DNA of 64,000 bases from Nitrospirillum pindoramense. Lineage in GTDB: Bacteria; Pseudomonadota; Alphaproteobacteria; Azospirillales; Azospirillaceae. Positions 14,083 through 22,513 of the stretch are shown here, piece by piece. Each line of letters opens with the position of its first letter. Within the stretch, counting starts at the first letter, position 1. A program made the position numbers and the translations under genes. Location of the stretch: contig NZ_VITR01000002.1 of assembly GCF_007827955.1 (NCBI RefSeq), positions 248,001 through 312,000 on the forward strand. The letters are read 5' to 3'. Under the pieces are notes generated by a model. That model ran no database searches. It had not been told where the DNA came from and was given only the letters and a program-made list of their open reading frames with translations.

Positions 14083-14192
14083 GGGATGACGGCCGACCGG
14101 CCGCCATCCCGGGATCAAGATCACCCTCGGGAGGGTTTCTCGTTGTCGCGATGCGGCCCCTCGGGGCTCGCCCCAGGGGCAACGCCCCTGGG
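14083..14192 (+). promoter_or_regulatory. Hairpins in the carB-greA gap
   Basis: Two stem-loops lie in the 159-base gap. One is around 14083-14110 (GGGATG...CATCCC with internal CGGCC/GGCCG). The other is a perfect 9-bp stem CCCAGGGGC-AAC-GCCCCTGGG at 14172-14192, which ends 26 bases before the greA start. Neither has a T run, so they are not clear intrinsic terminators. They may shape the greA leader or stabilise the carB 3' end. Confidence 0.4.
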
Positions 14193-14218
14193 TTCTGAGT
14201 AACGGAATATCGAAGGCT

Positions 14219-14692
14219 ATGGAAAAAATCCCGATGACGTTTGCGGGTTATACCCGCCTCCAGGAAGAACTGAAGCATTTGAAGGTCATCGAGCGGCCGG
14301 CCGTGATCAAGGCCATCGCCGAGGCGCGCGAACACGGCGACCTGTCGGAAAACGCGGAATACCACGCCGCCCGTGAACGCCAGAGCTTCATCGAAGGGCG
14401 TGTCATGGAGCTTGAGGACAAGATCAGCCGGGCCGAGGTGATCGACGTCAGCAAGCTGACCGGCAACGCCGTGAAGTTCGGTGCCACCATCCGCCTCGCG
14501 GATGAGGACACCGATGAGGAGTCCACATACCAGATCGTCGGCGCGGACGAGAGCGACATCAAGAACGGCTTCCTGTCGATCACCAGCCCGCTGGCCCGCG
14601 CGCTGATCGGCAAGCATGTCGGCGACAATGTCGAAGTGACGACGCCCGGCGGCTCAAAGAGCTACGAGATCGTCGAGATCGCCTTCCGCTGA
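14219..14692 (+). CDS. greA: Transcript cleavage factor GreA
   Basis: GreA enters the secondary channel of RNA polymerase and stimulates cleavage of backtracked RNA. The 157-residue product has the N-terminal coiled coil (about residues 1-75) with the tip motif [16 protein letters not shown], whose acidic residues place the catalytic metal. The C-terminal FKBP-like domain is at about 80-157 ([18 protein letters not shown]). It is convergent with the Lrp-type regulator; a strong shared terminator lies between. Confidence 0.97.
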   Translation: MEKIPMTFAGYTRLQEELKHLKVIERPAVIKAIAEAREHGDLSENAEYHAARERQSFIEGRVMELEDKISRAEVIDVSKLTGNAVKFGATIRLADEDTDEESTYQIVGADESDIKNGFLSITSPLARALIGKHVGDNVEVTTPGGSKSYEIVEIAFR

Positions 14693-14718
14693 CGCGGAAG
14701 CGCCGTCACGGCACTTGA

Positions 14719-14758
14719 AAGAAAGGCCCCCGCCGGTTGTCCGGCGGGGGCCTTTCTT
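14719..14758. terminator. Bidirectional terminator between greA and the lrp-type gene
   Basis: A perfect 18-bp stem (AAGAAAGGCCCCCGCCGG with its complement) around the loop TTGT, with A and T runs at its ends, serves both convergent genes. Confidence 0.85.
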
Positions 14759-14794
14759 CATGGCGATAAGGGGATAAGCAACAAGGAGACGGGA

Positions 14795-15310
14795 TTATTC
14801 CTCGTCTTCCTCGTCCTCCAGCACCTCGGGGCCCACATCCACGTCGATGGGAACACCGGGGGTGTATTTCGACTGGCGGATGGCCAGGGCCGACTTCACG
14901 TGGCTGACGTTGGGGGCCGCGGTCAGCTTCGTGGTCAGGAAGCGCTGGTAGCTGTCCCAGTCGGCGGCCACGATCTTCAACAGAAAGTCGGTTTCGCCGG
15001 CCAGCATGCTGCATTCCCGAACCTCGGGCCAGCTGTTGACCATGCCTTCGAATTTCTTCAGATCCGCCTCCGCCTGGGAGGACAGGCCGACCTGGGCGAA
15101 CACGGTCACGCCGAAGCCCAGGGCCTCGGGGTTGATGTCCGCATGGTAGCCCCGGATGAAGCCAGCCTCTTCCAGCGCGCGGACGCGCCGCAGGCAAGGG
15201 GGCGCAGAAATGCCGGCCCGCCGGGCAAGTTCCACGTTCGTCATTCGGCCGTCCGCCTGCAAGTCGCGCAGGATACGCCGATCAATTCGGTCGAGTTTGA
15301 CCCGCCGCAT
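14795..15310 (-). CDS. Lrp/AsnC-family transcriptional regulator
   Basis: The 171-residue product has an N-terminal winged helix-turn-helix (about residues 5-60, LDRIDRRILRDLQADGRMTN, ELARRAGISAPPCLRRV). The C-terminal RAM/AsnC ligand-binding domain is at about 70-150 (VTVFAQVGLSS, ECSMLAGETDFLLKIVA). The last residues form an acidic tail, EVLEDEEDEE. Family members respond to amino acids; the ligand here is unknown. It is divergent from the ELM1-like gene, and the 132-base gap probably holds both promoters. Confidence 0.9.
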   Translation of the reverse strand: MRRVKLDRIDRRILRDLQADGRMTNVELARRAGISAPPCLRRVRALEEAGFIRGYHADINPEALGFGVTVFAQVGLSSQAEADLKKFEGMVNSWPEVRECSMLAGETDFLLKIVAADWDSYQRFLTTKLTAAPNVSHVKSALAIRQSKYTPGVPIDVDVGPEVLEDEEDEE

Positions 15311-15442
15311 GGTATTGTCTTGTGCTCCCGGGAGGGGTGGGGTGGAAAGGATATTACATAGAATGCCGTGCGCCCCCAGGCAAGAAAGATTGTTGCGCGC
15401 GAAACGGTCCCATCCTTTTGCGATGCGCGCTACAGTGCCGGC

Positions 15443-16468
15443 ATGAACGCCCAGAGCCCCTTGGCGGCATCGGCCGCCGCCCCCACCCCGACGCCCGCAA
15501 CCCCGCCCACCTGCTGGGTTTTATCCGACGGCAAGGCCGGCATGGAAAACCAGTGCCTGGGCCTGGCGGAGGCGGTGGGCGCGACCCCGGTGGTCAAGCG
15601 CATCCACCTGAAGACACCCTGGCGGCAGCTCAGCCCCTATCTGCCGCTGAGCCTGGACGGCAGTCTGGCGCCCGACTCCGATCCCCTGGCGCCACCCTGG
15701 CCCGATCTGCTGATCACCTCGGGCCGGCAGGCGGTGGGGGCGGCCCTGGCGATCCGCCGCCGAAGCGGCGGCCACACCTTCTGCGTCCATATCCAGAACC
15801 CCGGCGTGCCCTTCGGCCTGCTGGATCTGGTGGTCATGCCGGCGCATGACCGCAAGGTCGGACCCAACGTGGTGGAAAGCCTGGGGGCCCTGCACCGCGT
15901 GACGACGGCGCGCCTGGCGACGGAGGCGGCACGGTTCGCCCCCCAGCTGGACCACCTGCCCCGGCCGCGTGTCGCCGTGCTGGTCGGCGGTTCCAATGGC
16001 GTCTATCAGCTGACACCAGCGGTGACGGCGCAACTGGCGGACCGGCTGGCCGACCTGGCGCGCCGAGGGATGGGCCTGATGGTGACCCCTTCCCGCCGCA
16101 CGGGGGCGGAGAACGAAGCGGTCCTGCGCCACCGCCTGGCCGGCCCGGATCTGCCCCCGAACGCGGCCGTGGTCTGGGACGGCACGGGTCCCAACCCCTA
16201 TTTCGGCTATCTGGGCCTGGCCGACGCCGTGCTGTGCACCGGCGACAGCGTGTCCATGGTGTCGGAAGCGGCCAGCACCGGCAAACCCACCTACGTCATC
16301 GGGCTGGAGGGCACGTCGGCGAAGTTCGACCGCTTCCACGCGCTCATGGTGGAACGCGGGGTCACCCGCCCCTTCACCGGCGTTGTCGAGGATTGGACGC
16401 CGGCGCCGCTGGACGACACGCCGCGCGTAGCGGCCGAGGTGGTGCGACGCATGGCCGCCCGGCATTAG
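15443..16468 (+). CDS. ELM1 family protein (predicted GT-B-like fold)
   Basis: This 341-residue protein belongs to the family named after plant mitochondrial fission protein ELM1. Bacterial members are widespread in alphaproteobacteria and have no assigned reaction. The fold resembles GT-B glycosyltransferases. Visible landmarks are SDGKAGMENQCLGLAEAVG near the N-terminus, VHIQNPGVPFGLLDLVVMP in the middle, and GYLGLADAVLCTGDSVSMV with TGKPTYVIGLEG near the end, at the usual nucleotide-sugar site. The ATG at 15443 was preferred; an in-frame start further upstream would add a low-quality N-terminus. Confidence 0.83.
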   Translation: MNAQSPLAASAAAPTPTPATPPTCWVLSDGKAGMENQCLGLAEAVGATPVVKRIHLKTPWRQLSPYLPLSLDGSLAPDSDPLAPPWPDLLITSGRQAVGAALAIRRRSGGHTFCVHIQNPGVPFGLLDLVVMPAHDRKVGPNVVESLGALHRVTTARLATEAARFAPQLDHLPRPRVAVLVGGSNGVYQLTPAVTAQLADRLADLARRGMGLMVTPSRRTGAENEAVLRHRLAGPDLPPNAAVVWDGTGPNPYFGYLGLADAVLCTGDSVSMVSEAASTGKPTYVIGLEGTSAKFDRFHALMVERGVTRPFTGVVEDWTPAPLDDTPRVAAEVVRRMAARH

Positions 16469-16673
16469 GGCCCCGACGGGACGCACGGGCACGGCCTGTG
16501 CTATGATGTGTGTATCCCTGGCCGTCCTTTCCCGATGTGGCGGGCAGTCATTGACCCCGATGCATCGCCACCCCATCTGGGGTGCGGTATTTGCGAACCC
16601 ATCTCATCAAGAACGATTCTAAAGTACCGTCCCCTTTCGGCCCGCTGGGCGCCAGCCTAAAAGAAGCAGCACG

Positions 16674-17366
16674 ATGATCGGCACCTCCTCCCCCTCATCC
16701 GCCCCCCTTGGCGCCACCCCGGCCAACCGGACGACCGATCCCGGCCGGGCCATCGACCTGGACGCGTTCCGCGCCAAGCCGGTGGACCACAACCCCTTCG
16801 CCCATGTCATCATCCCCGGCTTCGTCCGGGCGGAGGTGCGCGAGGCCATCCACCGCGACTTTCCGGAGATCGCGCAGCCGGGCAGCTTCCCCGCGCGGGA
16901 ACTGAGCTTCGGCCCCGCCTTCGCCGCCCTGCTGGAGGAAATCCAGGGACCGGCCATGACGGCGGCGTTCGAGGAGAAATTCGGCATCGACCTGACCGGC
17001 CATCCGACCATGGTGACCGTGCGCGGCCGGGCCAAGGCTCAGGACGGCCAAATCCATGTCGACAGCAAGAGCAAGATCATCACCGTGCTGATCTACATGA
17101 ACCCGGCCTGGGAAACCGCCGATGGCCGCCTGCGCCTGCTGCGCGGGCCGGAGAGCCTGGACAACGCGGTGGCCGAGATTCCGCCGGCCGAGGGCACCCT
17201 GCTGGCCTTCGTCAACGGCCCCACCGCCTGGCACGGGCACACCAGCTTCGTCGGCCCCCGCCGGGTCATCCAGTTGAACTGGGTGCAGGACGACGGCGTG
17301 GTGAAGCGGGAACAGTTCCGCCACGCCTTATCGGCCAAGATGAAGCGGCTGAACCCCTTCCGCTGA
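16674..17366 (+). CDS. 2OG-Fe(II) oxygenase family protein
   Basis: The 230-residue product has a prolyl-4-hydroxylase-like double-stranded beta-helix in about residues 85-215. The iron ligands are visible as the HxD pair in GQIHVDSKSK and a distal histidine in AWHGHTS, and GPRRVIQLNW supplies the arginine that would hold 2-oxoglutarate. The substrate is unknown. It lies between the ELM1-like gene and the 643-residue protein on the same strand. The gaps (205 and 96 bases) are compatible with co-regulation, possibly in surface glycan or protein modification (inference). Confidence 0.82.
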   Translation: MIGTSSPSSAPLGATPANRTTDPGRAIDLDAFRAKPVDHNPFAHVIIPGFVRAEVREAIHRDFPEIAQPGSFPARELSFGPAFAALLEEIQGPAMTAAFEEKFGIDLTGHPTMVTVRGRAKAQDGQIHVDSKSKIITVLIYMNPAWETADGRLRLLRGPESLDNAVAEIPPAEGTLLAFVNGPTAWHGHTSFVGPRRVIQLNWVQDDGVVKREQFRHALSAKMKRLNPFR

Positions 17367-17462
17367 ATCTGTGAAAACGGCGCGTCTGACCGTATAACGC
17401 CCTGATGCGTCACCGCCGGCCGGCTCAAGGGCCGGCGGTCCCCTCGTCATTTGGACCCGTCC

Positions 17463-19394
17463 ATGCCCCTCAAGATCGAAACCTTCAGCAACGTCACCGG
17501 CGGCAGCAGCTACTTCAAGGCCATAGGCCACCCGCTGGCGGCGGAACCGGCGCAGGCGCTGCTGGCCGATCTGCGGGCGGCCGGCCGGGTCGCCGTGTAC
17601 GACCCGCTGAACATGCTGGAGCCGTTCGACGAGATCCACCACCTCACCGGTGTCGACGTGGTGGCGGTCTACGCCCAGGACGTGGCCAAGATCGGCCAGC
17701 CGCTACTGGGCCGCCCGGCGCAGCCGGTCACCGCCCTGGCCGGCACCGCCGTGGACGCCGTGTTCGTGGCCGCCTTCGATGCCGACCGGCTGGTGGCCCA
17801 CATCCGGCACCTGATCCCCGCCGGCGCCAAGGTCTATTCCCTGGACCCGCTGAAGCTGCCGGAGGAGTTGCTGACGGACCGCCGCACCTACCTGGCGCCG
17901 CTGAACTTCGCCACCAACTACGCCTTCTTCCGCGATAGCGCCGGCCACCACACCCGGGTGGTGACCGCCAACTACTGGTCCAGCTATGGCGCCGCCGAGC
18001 CCTATCTATGGCTCTGCCTGTTCGGCGAGGACGGCCAGGTGCTGGCCCGCTGGACGCAGGAGCTGCCGGGCGCCGACGGCACCGTGGTCATCGACAGCGC
18101 CGCCGTGCGCCGGAAGTTCGATTTGGCCGACTTCACCGGCCAGCTGTTCATCCATGTGGTGGGGGCCGCCGGCCACGATGTGGTGAAGTACGCGCTGGAC
18201 ACCTACGGCGACGCCGCCGACACCCTGTCCTGCACCCACGACGCCAACGCCTGGCCGTCGGACTTCTATGCGGGATTGCCCGCCCCGCGCGCGGATGAAC
18301 GGGTGATCCTGTGGGTGCAGAACAGCCACCCCTGCCCCATCCCCGCCGGCGCCGTCGCCCTGAACCTGATGGGCCACGACACGGCCGTGGCGCTGGACCG
18401 CGAGGTCCCGCCCTACGCCACCTATGCCCTGGACGTGGCCAGCCTGCTGCCCGACGCCCGCTGGCCGCAGCAGGTGGAGATCCGCGCCGGCAAGCATTTC
18501 GTCCGCCCGCGCTATGAGGTCATCCGCACCGATGCCGCCGGCGCCACCCGCCACCGCATCGCCCACCCGAACGTGGAGCGCGTGGACCTGAAGCCGGACC
18601 CCAAGCTGGCCACCCTGACCAACCTGATGGGCAAGGGCTTCATCCTGCCCGCCCCCATCTTCCCGGCCGGCCGCTTCCGCACCATCGCCCTGCCCACCCC
18701 CATGGGCACGACGCAAAGCCACCTGCCGCTGACCGCCATCGTCTATGACGCCGACGGCACGGAGGTGGCGCGCCGCGACCTGGGCCGCCTGCCGCGCGAC
18801 CATGAGACGGTGTTCGAGGCGGCCGACATCCTGGACGGCAAGAGCCTGCCTTCGGGTTATGGCCATCTGGAGCTGATCTACGACTTCGCCGCCGGCGAGA
18901 ACGACGCCGATGGCTGGCTGCACGCCCTGTTCCGCTATGAGGACGGTGTCAGCGGCCATGCCGCGGAGACCAGCTTCGGCGCCCACATGTTCAACACGGT
19001 GCTGACCTACAAGAACGAGCCGCAATCCTATTCCGGCCGGGCACCGGGCCTGTCCACGCGGTTGTTCCTGCGCACCGGCATGGCGGCGGACGTGGACACG
19101 CTGTGCCACCTGATCTACCCCGCCAGCACCCCCTGGAACACCCGCTCCAACACCGCCCTGATCCTGATGACCAAGGACGGGGAGGAGATCGCCCGCCGCA
19201 TGGTCGCCATCGCCTGCTCCGGCAGCTTCCACTTCCGCGTGGGCCAGACCTTCACCAGCGGTGAGATCAAACAGGCCGGCCGCGACGCCTATGTCCTGAT
19301 CCGCGACACCACCTGCCGCCTGTTCGGCTATCACGGCCTGATCCGCGAGGGTGCCCAGGGGGCTTTCGCGCTGGATCACATGTTCGGGTTCTGA
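17463..19394 (+). CDS. Uncharacterised 643-aa protein with repeated beta modules
   Basis: I do not recognise the family. The first 150 residues look like an alpha/beta domain (GRVAVYDPLNMLEPFDEIHH, VDAVFVAAFDADRLVAHIR). The rest is beta-rich and appears to contain recurring units of about 80-110 residues around a x-DG-x-x-x-AR turn (EDGQVLARW, ADGTEVARRDL, KDGEEIARRM). Each is followed by a strand like GHLELIYDF, GQLFIHVVG or DAYVLIRD. There is no signal peptide or membrane segment, so it is probably cytoplasmic. The start ATG at 17463 is preferred over upstream in-frame options. It follows the 2OG oxygenase on the same strand. Confidence 0.75.
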   Translation: MPLKIETFSNVTGGSSYFKAIGHPLAAEPAQALLADLRAAGRVAVYDPLNMLEPFDEIHHLTGVDVVAVYAQDVAKIGQPLLGRPAQPVTALAGTAVDAVFVAAFDADRLVAHIRHLIPAGAKVYSLDPLKLPEELLTDRRTYLAPLNFATNYAFFRDSAGHHTRVVTANYWSSYGAAEPYLWLCLFGEDGQVLARWTQELPGADGTVVIDSAAVRRKFDLADFTGQLFIHVVGAAGHDVVKYALDTYGDAADTLSCTHDANAWPSDFYAGLPAPRADERVILWVQNSHPCPIPAGAVALNLMGHDTAVALDREVPPYATYALDVASLLPDARWPQQVEIRAGKHFVRPRYEVIRTDAAGATRHRIAHPNVERVDLKPDPKLATLTNLMGKGFILPAPIFPAGRFRTIALPTPMGTTQSHLPLTAIVYDADGTEVARRDLGRLPRDHETVFEAADILDGKSLPSGYGHLELIYDFAAGENDADGWLHALFRYEDGVSGHAAETSFGAHMFNTVLTYKNEPQSYSGRAPGLSTRLFLRTGMAADVDTLCHLIYPASTPWNTRSNTALILMTKDGEEIARRMVAIACSGSFHFRVGQTFTSGEIKQAGRDAYVLIRDTTCRLFGYHGLIREGAQGAFALDHMFGF

Positions 19395-19503
19395 GGGTGG
19401 GGGGTAGCGTTGCGAGCAAGCCGCACGGTTGCGCCTTGTTTCAGCTTGGGTGTCTAATGCCTGCATCCACTCCGCTTCTGCCCACCGCTGGGAGCATTTG
19501 GAC

Positions 19504-19713
19504 ATGGCCACGATCGACTATAGCCACATGACGCCCGCCGAGAAGCTCTCCCTTATTGGCGAGATTTGGGAAAGCATTGAGGCCGACGCGATTCCCCTGA
19601 CCGAAGCGCAAAACGCCGAAATCAAGCGACGGCTTGATACGCTGGATGACGATATCCGTCACGGCATCGATGCTGACGCCTTGGAGGCGGAGCTTGACCG
19701 CCGCTTTCCGTAA
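19504..19713 (+). CDS. Addiction-module antitoxin (putative addiction module component family)
   Basis: A 69-residue helical protein opening MATIDYSHMTPAEKLSLIGEIWESIE, which matches the small antitoxin family found upstream of ParE/RelE toxins, with the common C-terminal pattern of alternating acidic and basic residues. The ATG at 19504 was chosen because it gives the family N-terminus. Its stop overlaps the toxin start (TAATG), a sign of translational coupling. Confidence 0.8.
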   Translation: MATIDYSHMTPAEKLSLIGEIWESIEADAIPLTEAQNAEIKRRLDTLDDDIRHGIDADALEAELDRRFP

Positions 19714-20003
19714 TGCGGGTGATCCTCACACCTCAGGCGCAGGCTGAATACATCGAAGCGATTGAATGGTATCGGCAGCAGGCGCCCGGTCTCGATAAAC
19801 GCCTTCGTGCAGCCTTTACCGATACGCGCAAACGGATCGCCGCCGGTCCTTTGCGCTTCCCGGCAGCGATTGCGGACACCCGCCGTGCCCGGCTCCGGGA
19901 CTTTCCATACCTTGTCGTCTACCGGCTCGCGGGTGATACCGTGCAGGTGATCGCCTTTTTCCACACCAGTCGCAGCCCGCGGCGGTGGCAGCGCCGGATG
20001 TGA
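19713..20003 (+). CDS. ParE/RelE-family toxin
   Basis: The 96-residue product has the RelE/ParE superfamily fold: MRVILTPQAQAEYIEAIEWY at the start, RLRDFPYLVVYRL in the middle and VQVIAFFHTSRSPRRW at the end, as in ParE-like proteins. ParE members poison DNA gyrase and RelE members cut mRNA; the sequence does not decide between these with certainty, though the YIEAIEWYRQQ start is ParE-like. It is coupled to the upstream antitoxin by a one-base overlap and followed by a strong terminator. Confidence 0.83.
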   Translation: MRVILTPQAQAEYIEAIEWYRQQAPGLDKRLRAAFTDTRKRIAAGPLRFPAAIADTRRARLRDFPYLVVYRLAGDTVQVIAFFHTSRSPRRWQRRM

Positions 20004-20020
20004 CGGGGAGCCCCCAGTAA

Positions 20021-20058
20021 GGAAAAGGGCCGGCGGATCGCTCCGTCGGCCCTTTTCC
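20021..20058. terminator. Bidirectional terminator between the toxin gene and dsbD
   Basis: A 17-bp stem with one G-T wobble (GGAAAAGGGCCGGCGGA with its complement at 20042-20058), with A and T runs inside the base of the stem. Confidence 0.8.
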
Positions 20059-20076
20059 CATTGACGCACCGGGATG

Positions 20077-22230
20077 TTACTGGGCGCTGGCGCTTTGCTT
20101 GGGCAGGCTGCCCACCGCCTCCAGCACCTGGGCCTCGGTCAGGATCTGCGGCCACACGTCGGCCTCCGCCTGGCCGGGGCGGTAGAACAGGTAGAGGGGT
20201 ACGCCGCTGCGGCCGTGCGCCTGCAGCACGCGGGTGATCTCGGCATCCCGGTTGGTCCAGTCGCCCTTGAGCAGGGCCACGTTGTGGGCCTTGAACGCGG
20301 CGTGCACCGTGTCGCTGGACAGGGCGACGCGCTCATTCACCAGGCAGGTGATGCACCAGGCGGCGGTGAAGTCCACCAGCACCGGGCGGCCATCGGCCCG
20401 CAGCTTGTCCAGGGTGGCGGGGGAGAAGGCCTCGAACCCGTCCGTCATGGCCACGGCCTTGCCCGAGGGGCCGCCGGCGGACGCGGCGGACGCGACGCCG
20501 CCACCGGCCTGGGGCACCACCGCCGCGACCGCCAGGCCCAAGGCCAGCAGGGCCGCCACGGCACCGCCGCGCCGGGCCCAGCCCTCGCTGTAATGGGTGA
20601 CGCCATAGAGCCAGGCGGCGAAGCCCACCAACACCAGGCCGACCAGGATGCCGGTCATGCCCGGCGCCCCAACCTGCACCGCGAACACCCAGACCAGCCA
20701 GGCGGCGGAACCATAGAGGGGGAAGGCCAGCACCTGCTTCAGCCGCTCCATCCACGCGCCGGGCTTGGGCAGGTGGCGCAGCAGCCAGGGGCTGCAGGCC
20801 AGCGCCAGGAAGGGCAAGGCCATGCCGAAACCCAGGGCCAGGAAGACGGCCAGCGCCACATACCAGGGCTGGACCAGGGCATAGCCCACGGCCGCCCCCA
20901 TGAAGGGCGCCGTGCACGGCGTGGCGACGACGGAGGCCAGCACGCCGGTGAAGAAGGAAGCGGCATAGCCGTCACCCTGGGTCAGCCCCTGGCCGGCGCC
21001 CATGAACTGGTCGCCCACGGTGAAGACGCCGGACATGCTGAGGCCCAGCAGCAACATGACGTAGGCCAAGACGGCCACCACCAGGGGCGACTGCAGCTGG
21101 AAGCCCCAGCCGATCTCCTGCCCCCCGGCGCGCAGGGCCATCAGCACGATGGCGATGGCGGCGAAGCAGGCCAGGACGCCGGCGGTATAGACCAGGCCGT
21201 GCAGGCGGGCGTGGGCGCCCTGGTGACGCACCAGGGCCATGGCCTTCATCGACAGCACGGGGAAGACACAGGGCATCAGGTTCAGGACCATGCCGCCCAG
21301 GCACGCGAACAGCACCGCCTGCCACAGGGGCAGGGCGGCACCGTCGGCAGAGGTGGCCGGGGCCGCTGTCCCACCCGCCGGCGTCGCCGCTGCGCCCTCG
21401 GCGGGAAGGGCGATGGCCAGCGCCTGGGTGGTGGGCTGGCCGTTCACCAGTTCCGTCACCTCCAGGATGCCGTTCACCGGGCCGGGCTTGGCGCGGCCCG
21501 TGGGCTTCAGGGTCAGCGTCAGGCCATCCTTGGTGACGGATAGCGGCTGCGGCGCGCCGGCCTCGACCAAATCGGGATTCTCGGCGAAGAAGTAGGCGTC
21601 CTTGACCTGGGCCTCGGTCAGGCCTGGGGCGGCCAGGCGCAGGGTGACGGCGGTCTTGGTGCTGCTGACGCTGGCGGCATAGGGGCTGGGCACCGGCAGG
21701 GCCGCCCGCGCCTCCGCGAACAGGGACGCCACGGCCGGGTCGGCGGTGCCACTGGCGGCGACCGGCACGTCCAGGGTCAGGGTAGCGTCCTCGGGCACGC
21801 AGACATCGGCACAGATCAGCCAGTTGGCGGCGGCGGTCAGGGTGACGGTTTCGCCGGGCTTGGCATCGGCCGGCACATCCAGGCGCGCCAGGATGCGCGT
21901 GGCCTTCTCATAGCCGTAGTTGACCAGCGGCCCGGTGGTGAAGCGATGCGGGGCCGGGAAGGTCAGTGGCCCCGCCGACCAGCCCGCCGGCAGGGTCCAA
22001 GTGACCTCCGTAGGCAGGCCCGAGTCGCCGGGATTGATCCAATAGGTGTGCCAGCCGTCCTGCAACGTCTGGTCCATCGCCACCCACAGCGGCTGGCCGG
22101 GAACGGCGGGCCCCTCGGCCACCAGTTGGCTGAGGGTATGCTCGGTCTTGACCGGGGCGGCCAGCGCCGGACCGCCCGCCAGGCCGGCCAGCGCCAAGAA
22201 AGCCGCCATCCATTTCCTGAAACCGCCCAT
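20077..22230 (-). CDS. dsbD: Thiol:disulfide interchange protein DsbD
   Basis: DsbD moves electrons from cytoplasmic thioredoxin to periplasmic thiol proteins. The product (717 residues from the ATG at 22230) has a signal peptide (WMAAFLALAGLAGGPALAAP). A periplasmic N-terminal domain with a cysteine pair follows (ICADVCVPED). The eight-helix membrane domain carries the redox cysteines in NLMPCVFPVLS and VATPCTAPF. The periplasmic thioredoxin domain has AAWCITC. The reading frame continues upstream into trxB territory, but the signal peptide supports 22230; ATGs at 22266 and 22284 are alternatives. It is divergent from trxB, which supplies its electron source. Confidence 0.93.
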   Translation of the reverse strand: MGGFRKWMAAFLALAGLAGGPALAAPVKTEHTLSQLVAEGPAVPGQPLWVAMDQTLQDGWHTYWINPGDSGLPTEVTWTLPAGWSAGPLTFPAPHRFTTGPLVNYGYEKATRILARLDVPADAKPGETVTLTAAANWLICADVCVPEDATLTLDVPVAASGTADPAVASLFAEARAALPVPSPYAASVSSTKTAVTLRLAAPGLTEAQVKDAYFFAENPDLVEAGAPQPLSVTKDGLTLTLKPTGRAKPGPVNGILEVTELVNGQPTTQALAIALPAEGAAATPAGGTAAPATSADGAALPLWQAVLFACLGGMVLNLMPCVFPVLSMKAMALVRHQGAHARLHGLVYTAGVLACFAAIAIVLMALRAGGQEIGWGFQLQSPLVVAVLAYVMLLLGLSMSGVFTVGDQFMGAGQGLTQGDGYAASFFTGVLASVVATPCTAPFMGAAVGYALVQPWYVALAVFLALGFGMALPFLALACSPWLLRHLPKPGAWMERLKQVLAFPLYGSAAWLVWVFAVQVGAPGMTGILVGLVLVGFAAWLYGVTHYSEGWARRGGAVAALLALGLAVAAVVPQAGGGVASAASAGGPSGKAVAMTDGFEAFSPATLDKLRADGRPVLVDFTAAWCITCLVNERVALSSDTVHAAFKAHNVALLKGDWTNRDAEITRVLQAHGRSGVPLYLFYRPGQAEADVWPQILTEAQVLEAVGSLPKQSASAQ

Positions 22231-22513
22231 CACCGCCGCATCCCACAGTTCGTCCACAAAACCCATCCCCCTGATGTAGTGCATGATGGCGCCCGCCGCC
22301 ATGGGGGAATGGCCGCACGTCCAAGCCCAGCCGCCCCGATGCGGAAGCAAGGCTGCGCGGCCCTCTCTGTGACGTCTGCCGTTGAGCGTCGGGCCGCTTG
22401 CCGCTATCGTCCGCCTCGACGTGAACTTCCGCGCCTGTCCCACCATATCTAGAGGGCGGCGAGGGCCCGGCCCCCAATGAAGGGGGTCCCCTCCCCGGCC
22501 AGGAACAGTTTCC

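Noticed and set aside
18006-19511. A 501-codon open frame antisense to the 643-aa gene
   Set aside because: The plus-strand frame has better codon use, a start with context and protein-like domain structure; the antisense product is low-complexity.
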